A DNA stretch of 64,000 bases, taken from positions 20,336,001-20,400,000 of the forward strand of contig NC_091967.1 of the NCBI RefSeq assembly GCF_036711975.1, read 5' to 3'. Shown in pieces: positions 1 to 10,649 of the stretch. The notes below the pieces were generated by a model, which saw only the letters and a list, made by a program, of their open reading frames with translations, ran no database searches and was not told where the DNA came from. The position numbers and the translations under genes are program-made. Source of the DNA: Onthophagus taurus. Its lineage: Eukaryota > Arthropoda > Insecta > Coleoptera > Scarabaeidae. The stretch's first letter is position 1; every line of letters starts with the position of its first letter.

Positions 1-815
1 AGACCCTAGCACTGATCGAGAACGGTATAATAATATTGCCTGAGCATAGGTACTTCTGTTACACTCTACTTGAGAGGTATAGAGGGGATTCCCCGATTTA
101 ATCGACATTTGGAGAATATACACATCATTTAATAAGCGCCAGGTATTTTCTACCCACGCGCGCGTCCTCCCGGGTTAATACATCCAAAAGGAAATTTTGC
201 ATAACAATAAAAGCTGTGAATAGAACAAAGAAAAAAGTGTTCAGTTCCTAAAGCGCTCTCTCACTTTTTCATAAGGAAAAATGTACAAGGATTCAAGGAT
301 TCATTAAATTTGTTAGGTTTAATAAATTTTGATATACCAGGTCAGGCATTTAAATTGAGATGATCTAATAACTCATAAACCATCAATTTTATCGAGAAAA
401 CCTTCAAATAAAACTTCATATGAAGTTTTCAACCCATCATATGAAAGGGAAAGTATTTTACATGGTCTACATTGCATTTTAGAAGCGTCATCAATGTCTT
501 TTAATTGTCAAGTAAGTTTTTCAAATGAATACATATATTTTTTTGATAAGTTTGCTATTCTCCATGACAAAATAAACAACTTTTATTGGAAAAATTTTTT
601 ATTTAATGAATTATTTACGCATAATAAAATTTTGAAGCGCAACCAAAGAATACCACAATTAATATCAAGAAAGAAATATTAAGGCAGCCATATCAGGTGA
701 TAGTTGTTTTAGTACACACATCTGTCAAACTTTCCCTTAGCTACAATTTCATTAGTTACGTTTCATTAGTTAAGCATAGAAAGACATACGATCGATGAAA
801 ACGGCCAGAGATATC
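1..815. other. AT-rich non-coding stretch
   Basis: I see no gene, RNA or repeat structure that I can support here. The only open frame (494-682, +) is short, Phe/Asn/Lys-rich and lacks family resemblance, as expected of chance frames in AT-rich DNA. Confidence 0.5.
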
Positions 816-819
816 AATG

Positions 820-1140
820 TTGCACGAAATTTAGTCTTCTGTTAGCAATATTTAATCAGCGACCACCAGCGCCTAGTTTTCTGTAGGCAGTAATCTTTAG
901 TCTTCTGTCACCAGTATTTAGTCTTCTCCCACCAGTATACAGTCTTTTTCTAGTAGTATCTAGTCTTCTTTATGAGATATGAATGAAATAGATAGTCTCC
1001 TGTCACCAACATCTATCTTTTGCAGCCAGTATGTACACACTGGTAGCAGTATCTAACCTTCTGCAAGTAATATCTAGTCTTGTATTAGCAGTATCTAGTC
1101 CTGTGCCAACAGTATTTAGTCTTCTGGGGCAGTAGAACTT
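820..1140. repeat. Degenerate minisatellite, TAGTCTTCTG motif, locus 1
   Basis: The words TAGTCTTCTG and CAGTATCTAG/CAGTATTTAG recur about every 20-30 bases, with diverged copies at roughly 830, 895, 920, 960, 1070 and 1115. The same motif builds three further loci in this window (about 25085-25335, 28795-28970 and 29515-29700). It is non-coding and imperfect. Confidence 0.7.
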
Positions 1141-1910
1141 GTAATATTTTTTAGTTATAATTTATACTTATTCCAGTATCATCTCAAAATTTATACGGAG
1201 AAAGATTTCCCAACAGAAATATACCATGCCATACATCATTTTATAGTATTGTGAAACAATTTGCCGACATTGAAGATTTTCGATACAGATAAAGATGGCG
1301 CAAGAAAACCACAACGGAAAATACAAACCAAAATACAATCAATATTTTAGCTACTGTTTGCAATAAACCGCACATTTCTTCTCGCGCTATTTCTCGTAAT
1401 TATTAGACGCAACAACAGTTGCAATTGGGTCCTGACTTATTCTTCAATGCGCTATTTCTGATGAAGGTGAATACCTATAATGAGAGGGACCAGTAATGAC
1501 CAGAAGAATCGTCATAATATGCAGTACTGGTCAGTGGAAAAACCTCATTAGTTACGTGAAATGAATTACCAACAACCTTGGATAGCCAATGTGGTCAACG
1601 GCTCTTTCCTTATTGATAGTACATTGAATAGAGAAAAATTATAAATTTTCTGATCCACTAACTACTAACTGCTAGAAGACTTAAATTTACAGCGGAAACA
1701 ATCTATGTGGTTTCAGCATAATGGATGCCTGACTACTATTCATTATTCATGTGATGCGGGATAAGTACTAAATAGGCATTATTAAAATAAGTGAATAGGT
1801 AGGGCTGGTCCGTAGTAACTGACCTGCTAGGTCTTCCGATCTAACTTCTCCTGATTATTTTCTGGGGGGTTATATTAAAGGCAGAGTCTACACTAACTCT
1901 ATAAACTGTA

Positions 1911-1992
1911 CCAATGATTCAAAAACAATGTCCTAAATTGCATAGTAAATGCACCTTGCTACATAAGAAACACTGATCTCCATGGCGACTTG
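1911..1992 (+). repeat. Left arm of ~82-bp inverted repeat
   Basis: This arm is the near-exact reverse complement of 2602-2683. Shared words include CAATGATTCAAAAACAA, AAATGCACCTTG and CATAAGAAACACTGA. The arms bracket ~610 bp containing a reverse-transcriptase remnant, so this is either a foldback element or an older inverted repeat hit by a retroelement. I could not find a clean target duplication. Confidence 0.7.
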
Positions 1993-2128
1993 GAACATCG
2001 ACGTCATCAGAAATTGCATCATTCGCATCTAAAGCTCTTTATCGCTCTTTAATTCGATTTAATTTCGATAAACCTCTTGGTTCATGAATTATTAGATCAT
2101 TGAGTATATAAACTCCTCACCCAATATA

Positions 2129-2360
2129 TGCTTTGTTGACTTGTCCAAAGAATTTGACAGAATGCAATTGAGAGATGTACTGAATCTGCTTATACAAGGA
2201 GGTATACCAGCTGACATCACAAACATAAAACACAAATTAAACACTAACAACAAGACTAAAGTAAAAACCAGTGAAAAACTAACCAAAGATATCCCCATAC
2301 CAGATGGCATCCGATAAGGTAATGGTCTCAGTCAATTTTTGTTTAACTTGTCAGATTAAC
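2129..2360 (+). pseudogene. Non-LTR reverse transcriptase fragment
   Basis: Translation in the frame starting at 2129 gives FVDLSKEFDRMQLRDVLN, which matches the conserved FVDLEKAFDRV block (first catalytic Asp region) of insect endonuclease-reverse transcriptases. A diverged GIRQGDSLSPFLFN block follows (seen as GIR*GNGLSQFLFN, with a stop). Only the fingers/palm segment survives. It lies between the inverted-repeat arms at 1911-1992 and 2602-2683. Confidence 0.7.
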
Positions 2361-2601
2361 AAAAGTACACTTTGGATTTTAGGTACCGTAATAAGAAAAA
2401 ATTGCGGGGATTTTGAAAATCAGACACGAATCACAAATGTTTTTCAGGTTCCATGTAGGAAAAAATATGTAGGTAAAATTCATGAAGCATAGCAAAATAG
2501 CTTTCTGAAGTCATCATCACAACTTTCCATGTCTTATCTTCATTCAACCGTCATTCAACTTTTGACAAATATATATATTTATGATGTTTGATTGGTTGAT
2601 T

Positions 2602-2683
2602 CAAGTCGCCATGGATGTCAGTGTTTCTTATGTACCAAGGTGCATTTAATATGCAACTTAGTACTTTGTTTTTGAATCATTGG
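2602..2683 (-). repeat. Right arm of ~82-bp inverted repeat
   Basis: Inverted partner of 1911-1992, with about 90% identity by eye. No coding potential. Confidence 0.7.
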
Positions 2684-3678
2684 GTCACATAAGCTGAAGA
2701 GTGAATGAATTGTAGTGGTTAAACGTTGTCAGTTCGAATAAGGTTCTGAATGACCATTATCTTGTAAGGATAAAATTTTAAATGTTTCTTTCATAATGAT
2801 TTGAAGATTTTGAGACGAAATTTCAAGTGTTTAGGCGCGATATCTCGTTAAAAGTGGTAGTCTTTCCTCAAGAGACACTCCAATATAATATATATTTACG
2901 GGAATAAGCAAATAAGATGTCATGTCATCTTCTTATTTGAATGTGCCGATCAATAAAGACCACATCTCTTGTGGGTTGAGATACCCAGAACCAGACCACC
3001 AAAAAGATGGAGCTGTTAGTCAACTTCTCAGCCGATATTTCAGAGACGGTCTACCGAGAGAGGAAAAGAAGAAGAGTTATTATTTATTAAATAAATGAAA
3101 GTATTACATAATTAAAAATAAAAGACTTGATAGACTTACTGGAAACATTTTTATTTTCATATCAAAATAAGTCGAGTGAAGTTCTTAGAATCAAATCTCC
3201 ATCAGATTATACATTACTTTTAAAAATAACTAATGTTAATAACTAATATCAATAACATACTTTTTATACCGATAAAAACATGATATGTGTTCAGATTACA
3301 AAATGTAGTACCTTATACGGTTGCTCATACCTCTCTTAACATTAATAACTTAATATACAAGATCGTCGTGTTAAGATATATCTATCAAATTCCAAAAAAT
3401 TTTCAATGTGAAGACAATCTTGATAAACGATTAAATACAATCTTTATTTAGAAATTTCACTAGCTAATTTTAGATATTTTTGTACTTTGCTTGAAGTGGA
3501 CCGGATAATAATAATTGACATTTTTATCCGAGATATCATCTTTATTTTGTCACTTACCGTAATTAACTGTCATCTAAAGACCAATTAATTATGAGTCTTA
3601 TATGAAATTCATTAATAATGTTGATTCAATATGACGTGGAGTGTTCTTCGCGAATTCACAACCCCATTAAATTAATTT
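2684..3678. other. AT-rich non-coding stretch
   Basis: No gene or repeat structure recognised. Long A/T runs and no frame longer than about 60 codons. Confidence 0.5.
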
Positions 3679-4086
3679 TTTAAGCAAGTTGGTGAATCTG
3701 GTAGAGGATGCTAGGAATCTCGTCATAGGCTATGATTTCAATACGCACTCCGTATTCTGGGGCTGTGCCGAGGACAACAGCAGGGGTAAGTCACTTTTAG
3801 ACTTTATTTTCAGCAGCAATCTTGATTTACTTAATCGGGACTCAGAGCTAACCTTTGTTACTGCCAGAGGTCAATCAGTGATTGATGTTATCTTTGCCTC
3901 GATGAGTATTTCACATAAGTCCACAACTGGAAAGTCTCTGACTTGGTTTCAATGTTAGACTACAGGTGGATCACTTTTGATCTAGGTATGAAGAAGATCG
4001 GGAAAAACCTGAACAAGTTCAAGTCGGTGTTATCAGGGTGTTTGAGCAATAAGGTTAATCCGGCCCAATTTGAGTAGGGATGTTGA

Positions 4087-4094
4087 GGAACGAT
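4087..4094. repeat. 8-bp target duplication, left (GGAACGAT)
   Basis: Identical to 4305-4312. It flanks the MITE whose ends are perfect 14-bp inverted repeats. Eight bases is the duplication length typical of hAT transposition. Confidence 0.9.
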
Positions 4095-4304
4095 CAGTGG
4101 CGCCGACTTTTTAATATTTCAGGGGGGGCAGAACTTTTTCATATGGTACACCTTATTACAATATGGTACACTTTATTACAATACACTTGTATTGTACAAT
4201 ACAATTGTACACTTTTACAATTTTCCGGGGGGGGGGCTCAAGCCCCCTGCCGCCGAGTATGGGGGAGCTCAAGCCCCGCAGCCCCCCCGTAGTCGGCGCC
4301 ACTG
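4095..4304. mobile_element. 210-bp non-autonomous hAT MITE
   Basis: The ends are CAGTGGCGCCGACT and its exact reverse complement. The flanking 8-bp duplication is GGAACGAT. Removing the insert rejoins the surrounding retrotransposon frame (...VEERSLVLTDFL...). The interior has G runs near 4121-4128 and 4226-4235, a matching C run near 4283-4288, and short repeats of a GTACAC word, and codes for nothing. CAGTG-type ends plus an 8-bp duplication indicate hAT. Confidence 0.9.
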
Positions 4305-4312
4305 GGAACGAT
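4305..4312. repeat. 8-bp target duplication, right (GGAACGAT)
   Basis: Right copy of the duplication made by the hAT MITE at 4095-4304. Confidence 0.9.
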
Positions 4313-6053
4313 CATTGGTTTTGACAGATTTCCTAACAATTGCGTATAAAAAGGCTTGCCAACTCCGTCTGGAAGCTGCTTCGGGACGTGCCACTCTGTG
4401 GTCGTGCACTGAGCTCAGCGACCTTAAGAGGGAGGTCAGAGCATCCTTCAATAAAGCCAAAAGCTCGAGATTAGATTCTGATTGGAATTGCTATAAAGGC
4501 AAACTATCGCAGTTTAAAAAAAGTGTTCGTCGAAAGAAGTGGAGGAGATTCTGCGTAGAAGTCACCTCTGGAAACGAACTCTCTCGTCTAGGAATAGGTT
4601 TATTGCAGAAGGATGACGGTTGCTATACCGACAACCTTCTACTGAATGTGCATTTTTAGGTTCGGTAGACTCTATAGTAGCTCATGGAAACACCAACCAC
4701 ACACCGACTGCAGAAGACTGGCTGTTAGCTGAGAAAATCTGCACGCAAGATAAAATGAGGTGGGCAATAAACAGCTTTTCAGCTTTCAAAGCTCCTGGAG
4801 CTGATGGTATCGTACCCGCCCTGCTGCAGTGGGGATTGGAGGAATTGATACCTCACCTAAGGAATATCTTTCAAGGATGCCTGGCGTTTCGCTACATTCC
4901 CAGTTGTTGGCGTGAGGTTTTGGTGAACGTCATACCTAAACCGGGTAACCAAAACTACTTCCTTCCGAAGTCTTTTAGAACAATCAGTCTCTACTCGTTT
5001 TTATTAAAAACCTTAGGGAGATCGTTACATAAGGGATGTCAGTCTTGTCGTTAGACCCTTATATTCTAATCAACATGCGTACAGCCAAGGCAAGTCCACA
5101 CTGACAGCTCTTCACAGTGTGACCAGTTTTGTTGAACTACAAGGAGTCCGCCTTGGGAGTATTCATAGATATAGAGGGTGCCTTTGATAAGACGACCTTC
5201 GTTGGTATTAACGAGGCTTTGGCTGAGCATAATGTTCCTCCTACCCTCTGTGGCTAGATAGAGAGCTCCCTCAGACGAAGAATCGTCAAGCTAACGGCTG
5301 GCAACGCCACCCTTAAAAAGGCTGTAACGCGAGGATGTCCTCAAGGAGGAGTTCTTTCACCACTTCTATGAAACCTCATTCTAGACAGCCTTTTTAACGC
5401 CTCAAAGAGGCCAAATTCATTACCGTTGGCTATGCTGATGATCTAACTATCCTTGTCAGGGGAAAACAAATAATACCCCCATTATTTGACAGGATACAAG
5501 AGGCTCTGAATATAGTCGAGAAATGATGTGGAAGGCAGAAATTGTCGGTTAACCCCAATAAGACCGATTTCATCCTTTTCACATGGTTGCCAAAAATTGG
5601 TAATTTTCGATTACCCTTGTTCGAAAAATGCCCACTGAGTTTGTCTAAAGAGGTTAAATATCTGGGTATCACTCTGGCTAGCAAACTATCGTGGAAGTCA
5701 CACCTAGATAATAGAGTAAAGAAAGCTAGTGTCGCATTTGGTCAGTGCCGAAGGGCGATTGGGAAGACAAATCACCCAAATCTGCCCTCTGGATCTACAC
5801 GGCTGTGATACGACCTATGCTCACTTATGGTGCAGTAGTATGGTAGTCTAAAACCTTACAGGTTACCGCCACTACCGCACTAAACAGAATACAGAGGCTT
5901 GCGTGTATGTGTTACAAGTGCCATGAGGACGACCCGCACTGCGGTCATGGAAAACATGTTAAACTCTACATTTATATATTTAGGAGGTGGCCCTGATTAC
6001 CATGTTGCGACTACGGGAAGTAGGACTTTTCAAGGGAGAGAAAACCGGAGGAA

Positions 6054-7500
6054 GTGCAGCATTTTGGAGGGATTTTAGAAGCGTCTACATCAAACAATTT
6101 GCGTGATGTTGTGATTCTCCCACCAGATTCGGATGATAAAGGAATACAAAGTGATGAGGACGAAATTGACGATGAAAATTTCGACATAGCGGGTCTACCA
6201 CAAGAAGTAACTGGTGAAGTAGAGTTACATGGAAGTGATACCACTGAAGAAGAATCCGATGAAACAGAACCGAAGACAAAAAAAACTTTGCAGCGGAGAA
6301 AAGATGAAGATGTAGCTATCCCTACAGATGCAGGTTGGAATTGAATACGCTGGAAAATCAGAATATGAAATTTTTCTGTTGTTTTGGACAGAAGAGATTC
6401 TTTCTCATATAACATATCAAACGAATCTTTACGCAACAAGAGATCAAAATCAACACAATTTCAAAGTAAATGAAGAAGACATTTCTTAGTTTCTTGGATT
6501 GTTGTTGATCAGCGGCTACCACAGTCTTCTTAAAGAAAATGATTGCTGGTTAACAGCAGAAGATATGGAAGCTCCAATTTTTTCCAAAACAATGAGTAGA
6601 GAATCGTCCAGACGAATAAAGCGGTATATACACGTAGCGGATAATAATAATTTAGAAAATTCGAAAGTTGCCAAAGTGTTACCTATATATAATATGTTGA
6701 AGACGAATCTACTACAGTTTGGAATTTTCCACAAACATTTATGTATCGATGAAGCAATGGTTCCTTATCATGGACATCATTCTGCTAAGATGTTCATAAA
6801 AAACAAACCAATTCGGTTTGGTTTCAAAATATGGATGTTGTGCGGGACCGACGGTTATCCATATAATATGGAAATATATTGCGGGAAATCACTTGTACAT
6901 AACAAAGAACCGTTAGAAACTCGTGTCGTAAAAAATATGTTATCTGTTGTTCAAAAACCTTTACAACATGTAATATTTTTTGACAACTTCTTCTCCAGCC
7001 ATACACTATTTCATTATCTGTCAGAGACAATCATTCGAGCTTGTGGAACTGTTCGTGAAAACAGAACTAATAAGTGTCCTTTGATACATTCTAAAGCTTT
7101 GGAAAAACATGAAGGAGGATCATAGGATTATAAGTCTGACGGAATGGAAATTTGTGTCAAATGGAACGACAATGCAATAGTAACCACTACGTTGTAACAC
7201 CTCCTCAAAAGGTTTCTAGACGGGTAAAAGGACAAAACAAGACAGACGTGATACAACCAAATCTGATAAGGAGATATAATGAAGGAATGGGTGGTGTTGA
7301 TCTCTTAGATCGTCTTTGCTCCAGCTACCGACCAAAAGAAAGGACCTACAGCACCAGTAGTGCGTGATATAAGACATAACGGAATCACATGTTCTCAAGG
7401 AAGATGTAGTGTATGTCAAAAAAAAACAAGACTTAAGTGTTCAAAATGTGATAAAAGATTGCACAAAAATGTTTGTTTTGAACTATTTCATAAAAAATAA
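6054..7500 (+). pseudogene. piggyBac-type transposase, broken
   Basis: Three frames together cover a nearly complete piggyBac transposase. The acidic N-terminal region is at 6054-6344 (PPDSDDKG, SDEDEID). The core is at 6499-7125, with the first catalytic Asp in CIDEAMVPYHGH and the second in IFFDNFFSSH. The third Asp region is at 7152-7367 (NEGMGGVDLLDRL). The C-terminal cysteine-rich domain is at ~7388-7498 (CSVCQKK, CSKCDKRLH), ending at a TAA. Breaks are a frameshift/stop near 6344, a TAG near 6487 and frame changes near 7125 and 7367. The three catalytic aspartates are recognisable, but the copy cannot make an intact enzyme. Confidence 0.9.
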
Positions 7501-7604
7501 TTAACTTTTTTGTTATACATGGTTTTTTTATTTTTTTTTCATCAACATATTTCATAGTTTCATGCACTTGTTTCATTGTATTCTAATAATCAATTAGCAT
7601 CCTT
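7501..7604. other. piggyBac 3' untranslated segment
   Basis: A T-rich stretch between the transposase stop and the nested LINE insertion. It continues at 10488. Confidence 0.5.
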
Positions 7605-7620
7605 TTATTAGCGTACTTAC
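7605..7620. repeat. 16-bp LINE target duplication, left
   Basis: TTATTAGCGTACTTAC is identical to 10472-10487. It marks target-primed reverse transcription of the LINE at 7621-10471. Confidence 0.92.
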
Positions 7621-7635
7621 GAGGAGGGGGGAAGG

Positions 7636-8427
7636 GTGGAGATATGTGGAGAGGAGGGACGACGACGGTCGAAGGATACTGTGCGGAATGGAGAAGGAAC
7701 AGAAATGCTGAGATGGGCGGAGAAGAACGGATGGGAGATACTGAATGGAAATAAAGAGGAAGGAGAGGAAGGGGAGTATACTTACATCGGGGCGAGGGGG
7801 ACATCTGTGATTGATTATGTACTGGTGGATCAGGAAATGTGGGAGAGGGTGGAAAGGTTTACAGTGGGAGAAGCGGTAGAGTCGGATCACCAACCGTTGG
7901 AGGTGGAGGTAAAGGGGGTGGACGGCAGAAGGCGAGCGGAAATGGGGAGCACGTTCATCAGGACAGACTGGTCGGAAGAAGGGGTAGCATTTTATAGGGG
8001 AAACCTAGACACTTGGCAACAGAAGATACAAGAGATCAATGGTTTGGAAGAACTTATCCAGGTAGTGCGGGAGTCAGCACTGAAAAGGGAGTGTGTACGT
8101 AGGGGGGGCAGAGTAGGGAGGAACGACTGGTATGATGGCGAGTGCAAGAAGGCGAAGAGGGAGGCGAGAAGGAGGTTGAGGCAGAGGAGACGGGGGAAGA
8201 TAGGGGTGGATAGATATAGGGAGGCCAGGAGAGGATACAGAGAGTTATGCAGTAGAAAGAAAACAGAACTGAGGGAGAAGAAAGCGGCAGAGATTAGAGG
8301 GATAACAAGGGAAGGGGAGGTCTGGAGGTATCTGAAAAAGAGAAAGAAGGGTAGGGAGAGGATAACCAGCGAAATACACATGACAGAATGGAAGAGTTAC
8401 TTTATGGGATTATTATTATTATTATAA
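7636..8427 (+). pseudogene. LINE endonuclease C-terminus and linker
   Basis: A 263-codon frame begins inside the endonuclease. TSVIDYVLVD followed by VESDHQPLEVEV is the end of an apurinic-type endonuclease (the SDH motif). A highly basic linker follows (RRGGRVGRNDWYDGECKKAKREARRRL). The frame runs into the (ATT)n/(ATA)n patch near 8405 and terminates. The upstream endonuclease is missing. Confidence 0.85.
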
Positions 8428-8447
8428 TAATAATAATTTTATTATTA
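8405..8447. repeat. (ATT)n/(AAT)n foldback microsatellite in the LINE
   Basis: A run of ATT repeats followed by ATA/AAT repeats and again TTATTATT makes a self-complementary patch inside otherwise G-rich coding sequence. It replaces the codons expected between YFMGLL and EGDGGEEIAEEEI. Confidence 0.8.
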
Positions 8448-8448
8448 T

Positions 8449-9475
8449 TGGAAGCTATGAGGGAGATGGGGGAGAGGAGATAGCAGAAGAGGAGATATAA
8501 GCAGTGCTTAGGGGATTGAAGAAGGGAAACGCGCCAGGGGAAGATGGCATCCAGAACGAGGCATGGTTGGAAGCATCAAGGGTGGTGAGAGTGAAGTTGT
8601 TGGAGGGGATGAATAGCGTATGGAGAGGGGGTGGTATTCCGGAGGGATGGAAAGTGGGGGTAATTTGCCCAGTATATAAAAAGGATAATAAGGGAAGGGT
8701 AGAGGGCTACAGAGGAATTAACCTACTAGACTCGGCATACAAGGTATACACGAAGATACTGCTGGGAAGACTGGAGGAGGAGATGGAGTTGGGGGGAATT
8801 TTGCCGGATAGGCAGGCAGGCTTTCGAAAGGGAAGGGGAGCAATCGACAACGTGTACGTGTTGAAGCATCTGGCAGATAGAGAGCTGGATAAGAAGGGAG
8901 GGAAATTGTACGCCCTGTTTATAGATTTGAAGGCGGCTTTTGATAAGGTGAATAGGGGAAAGTTGTGGGAGGAGATGAGGAGGAGGGGGATCACGGAACA
9001 CCTAATTGCGAGAGTGAAGGAAATATACATGGAGACTATGGCTAGGATAAAAGTGGGAGATAAGCTGAGCGACGTGTTTTGGACGACGAAGGGACTGAGG
9101 CAGGGATGTCCGCTGAGCCCAAGTCTGTTTGCACTGTATACGGCGGACTTGGAGGATAGATTGGGGAAGGGGCAAATGGGAGGGTTGGTGGTGGGAGGTA
9201 GAAAGGTGCATATGTTAGCATACGCGGATGACATCGTGGTCATGGCGAGAGAAGCGGCGGAGATGAAAGATATGATAAAGACATTGGAAAGATATTTTAG
9301 AGAGAAGGGGCTGGAAGTGAATGTGGGGAAGACAAGGATGATGAAATTTTGTAAGGGGGGGAGAAAAAGAACAGAAAACTGGAGATGGGGGGGAAAAGAG
9401 ATCGAGGAGGTTAGGGAGTATACTTACTTGGGGTATGTGTTCAGGGAGGACAACACTCCCTGTTGTCCTCCCTGA
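8449..9475 (+). pseudogene. LINE reverse transcriptase domain
   Basis: After one stop at ~8498, the frame from 8504 carries a full reverse-transcriptase core. It has KGNAPGEDGIQNEAW, then LPDRQAGFRKGRGAIDNV, FIDLKAAFDKVNRGKLW (first Asp), GLRQGCPLSPSLFALY, and the catalytic YADDIVVMA. The thumb motif EYTYLGYVF follows. It stops at 9475 because a 22-bp inverted repeat interrupts the frame just after YLGYVFREDN. Apart from those breaks it is well preserved, implying a fairly young copy. Confidence 0.9.
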
Positions 9476-9482
9476 ACACATA
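9434..9482. repeat. Perfect 22-bp inverted repeat with 5-nt loop
   Basis: Arms 9434-9455 and 9461-9482 are exact reverse complements separated by CTCCC. The right arm is a duplicated, inverted copy of LINE coding sequence and is followed by a TAA/AAT trinucleotide run, where ~20 codons of the reverse transcriptase seem to be lost. Confidence 0.92.
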
Positions 9483-9502
9483 TATTAATAATAATAATAA
9501 AA

Positions 9503-10268
9503 AAGGCGAATAAGGTGATGGGACAAGTATGGGGTTGGGGGAAGAGAGTCTTTGGAAGGAACGTGGCAGCGAGGAAGATTATGTTTGAAGGTCTGGTTAG
9601 CAGTGTGATGATGTATGGAGCAGAGGTATGGGGATGGGGAGAGCAGGCAATGCTGGAGGACGTGCAAGCTAGATACTGGAGATGGGTGCTTGGGGTGGCG
9701 AGAGAAACACCGGGGTATATAGTGAAGGAAGAGGTAAAGGTGGATAAAGTCAGAGTGGAGGGGGGCAGGAGAGCAGTGAAATATGAAGAAAGAATAGAAG
9801 GGAGGCCAAACTGCGGGATCTGAGTGTTGGAGGGAAATTAGAGAGGGAAAGATCAGATATGGGAAAGAAGACAGAGACAACTATTATAGACGAGCGGGCT
9901 ACTCGGTAACTGAGATAAATAGTAGACGAAGGGTGGGTAGGGAGATGTGGAGGGAGTTGAGAGATAGGGACCGAGATGTGCAGAGACAGGAAAGAAGGAC
10001 ACAAATAAAAGAGGGGAGGTATAACGAAAGGTACAGGGACATAATTACGGAGGGGCTACCTAGATACTTGTTATTGGAAGGAGATGAGGAAGGGAAGAAG
10101 TTGGTGGCTAGGTTCCGTTGTGGAAACGAGGAGAGAGCTAACAGAGACTGGATGGCCGATGAGGAGAGGTGGTGTAGGTTATGCAGGGAGGAATGGGAAA
10201 CGTTGGAACATATGTTGAATGGGTGCAGTGAGTTGAGGGAGGAGGAGTTGGACCGAGGGCAGATCTAA
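9503..10268 (+). pseudogene. LINE C-terminal domain with CCHC-type finger
   Basis: The frame KANKVMGQVWGWGKRVFG (from ~9503), then SSVMMYGAEVWGW, is the usual post-reverse-transcriptase region. A second frame (9933-10268) has RFRCGNEERANRDW and CRLCREEWETLEHMLNGC, a C-x2-C...H...C finger typical of the C-terminus of this LINE type. A frameshift near 9820 and a stop at 10268 separate the pieces. Confidence 0.8.
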
Positions 10269-10471
10269 GGAGAGGGGGGAGAGGGGAAACGATGGATGAG
10301 AATGGTTGTGGGGGTGAGGAGACAAAGGGATGGATGAGGGGAGGATTGGGCCGAGGAGCCGAGGGTATGGAAATGGAAGAAGAGGGTAGAGGGTGAAAAT
10401 AATATACTAATGACATATATTAGGATGTATTAAGGGGAAAATTGTAATGATCAAAAACAATAAAATGCTTA

Positions 10472-10487
10472 TTATTAGCGTACTTAC
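10472..10487. repeat. 16-bp LINE target duplication, right
   Basis: Exact copy of 7605-7620, placed directly after the LINE 3' end. Confidence 0.92.
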
Positions 10488-10645
10488 CAACTAAAGCAGC
10501 CAACGTTCCCAAAATGGGAACATGGTATTTTGAAAATCTTGAGAGAAAAGTTTTTTTTTCTAGTCTAATCATATAGGTCTATAGAAAGATTTGTGAAAAG
10601 TTAAACAAGAAAAACAAAGTTTTTCACAACTCGGCCTCTAGAAGG

Positions 10646-10649
10646 TTAA
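10646..10649. repeat. TTAA target site at piggyBac right end
   Basis: TTAA directly follows GCCTCTAGAAGG. On the other strand the element therefore starts CCTTCTAGAGG, a piggyBac-like terminus. Confidence 0.6.

Larger units (their letters stand above)
3679..5962 (+). pseudogene. R1/LOA-like non-LTR retrotransposon remnant
   Basis: Pieces of one non-LTR polyprotein lie in order on + across all three frames. The apurinic-type endonuclease C-terminal half is at ~3686-3950 (GYDFNTHSVFWG, then SVIDVIFAS). The linker is at 4306-4650. The reverse transcriptase includes KAPGADGIVPALLQWG near 4790, FIDIEGAFDKT near 5165, RGCPQGGVLSPLL near 5330 and the YADD-region remnant near 5430, followed by VKYLGITL near 5655 and the thumb to ~5960. 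Stops and frameshifts are many (for example TAG at 5053 and 5257), so it is dead. It was split by a hAT MITE (4095-4304) and abuts a piggyBac copy downstream. Clade assignment is by motif feel only. Confidence 0.82.
7621..10471 (+). mobile_element. 5'-truncated non-LTR retrotransposon with target duplication
   Basis: A GC-richer, strongly purine-biased (G/A) block is bounded by a perfect 16-bp duplication and has an AATAAA at ~10460 near its 3' end. It starts inside the endonuclease, so the copy is 5' truncated. It sits in the 3' region of the piggyBac and is therefore younger than it. The body is interrupted at ~8403-8447 and ~9434-9503 by AT-rich hairpin/trinucleotide patches that break the reading frame. 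Confidence 0.92.
5963..10649 (+). mobile_element. piggyBac element interrupted by a nested LINE
   Basis: The transposase (6054-7500) is followed by a 3' untranslated part (7501-7620), then a nested non-LTR insertion (7621-10471), then the rest of the 3' end (10488-10645). The right terminus reads GCCTCTAGAAGG followed by TTAA at 10646-10649, as expected for piggyBac, whose insertions duplicate TTAA and whose ends begin CCY. I could not recognise a matching left inverted repeat; a TTAA lies near 5961, but the bases after it do not match. The left boundary is therefore approximate. Confidence 0.7.

Noticed and set aside
6011-6439. 142-codon minus-strand frame, Ser-rich
   Set aside because: It is the antisense shadow of the acidic N-terminus of the piggyBac transposase, which has clear family motifs on +.
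7501-7503. TTAA right after the transposase stop as the piggyBac end
   Set aside because: No CCY terminus adjoins it. The TTAA at 10646, preceded by GCCTCTAGAAGG, is a better end.
8707-9243. 178-codon minus-strand frame, plus other long minus frames at 7594-10416
   Set aside because: The strong purine bias of the + strand LINE removes stops from the minus strand. The + frames carry all RT motifs, the minus frames none.
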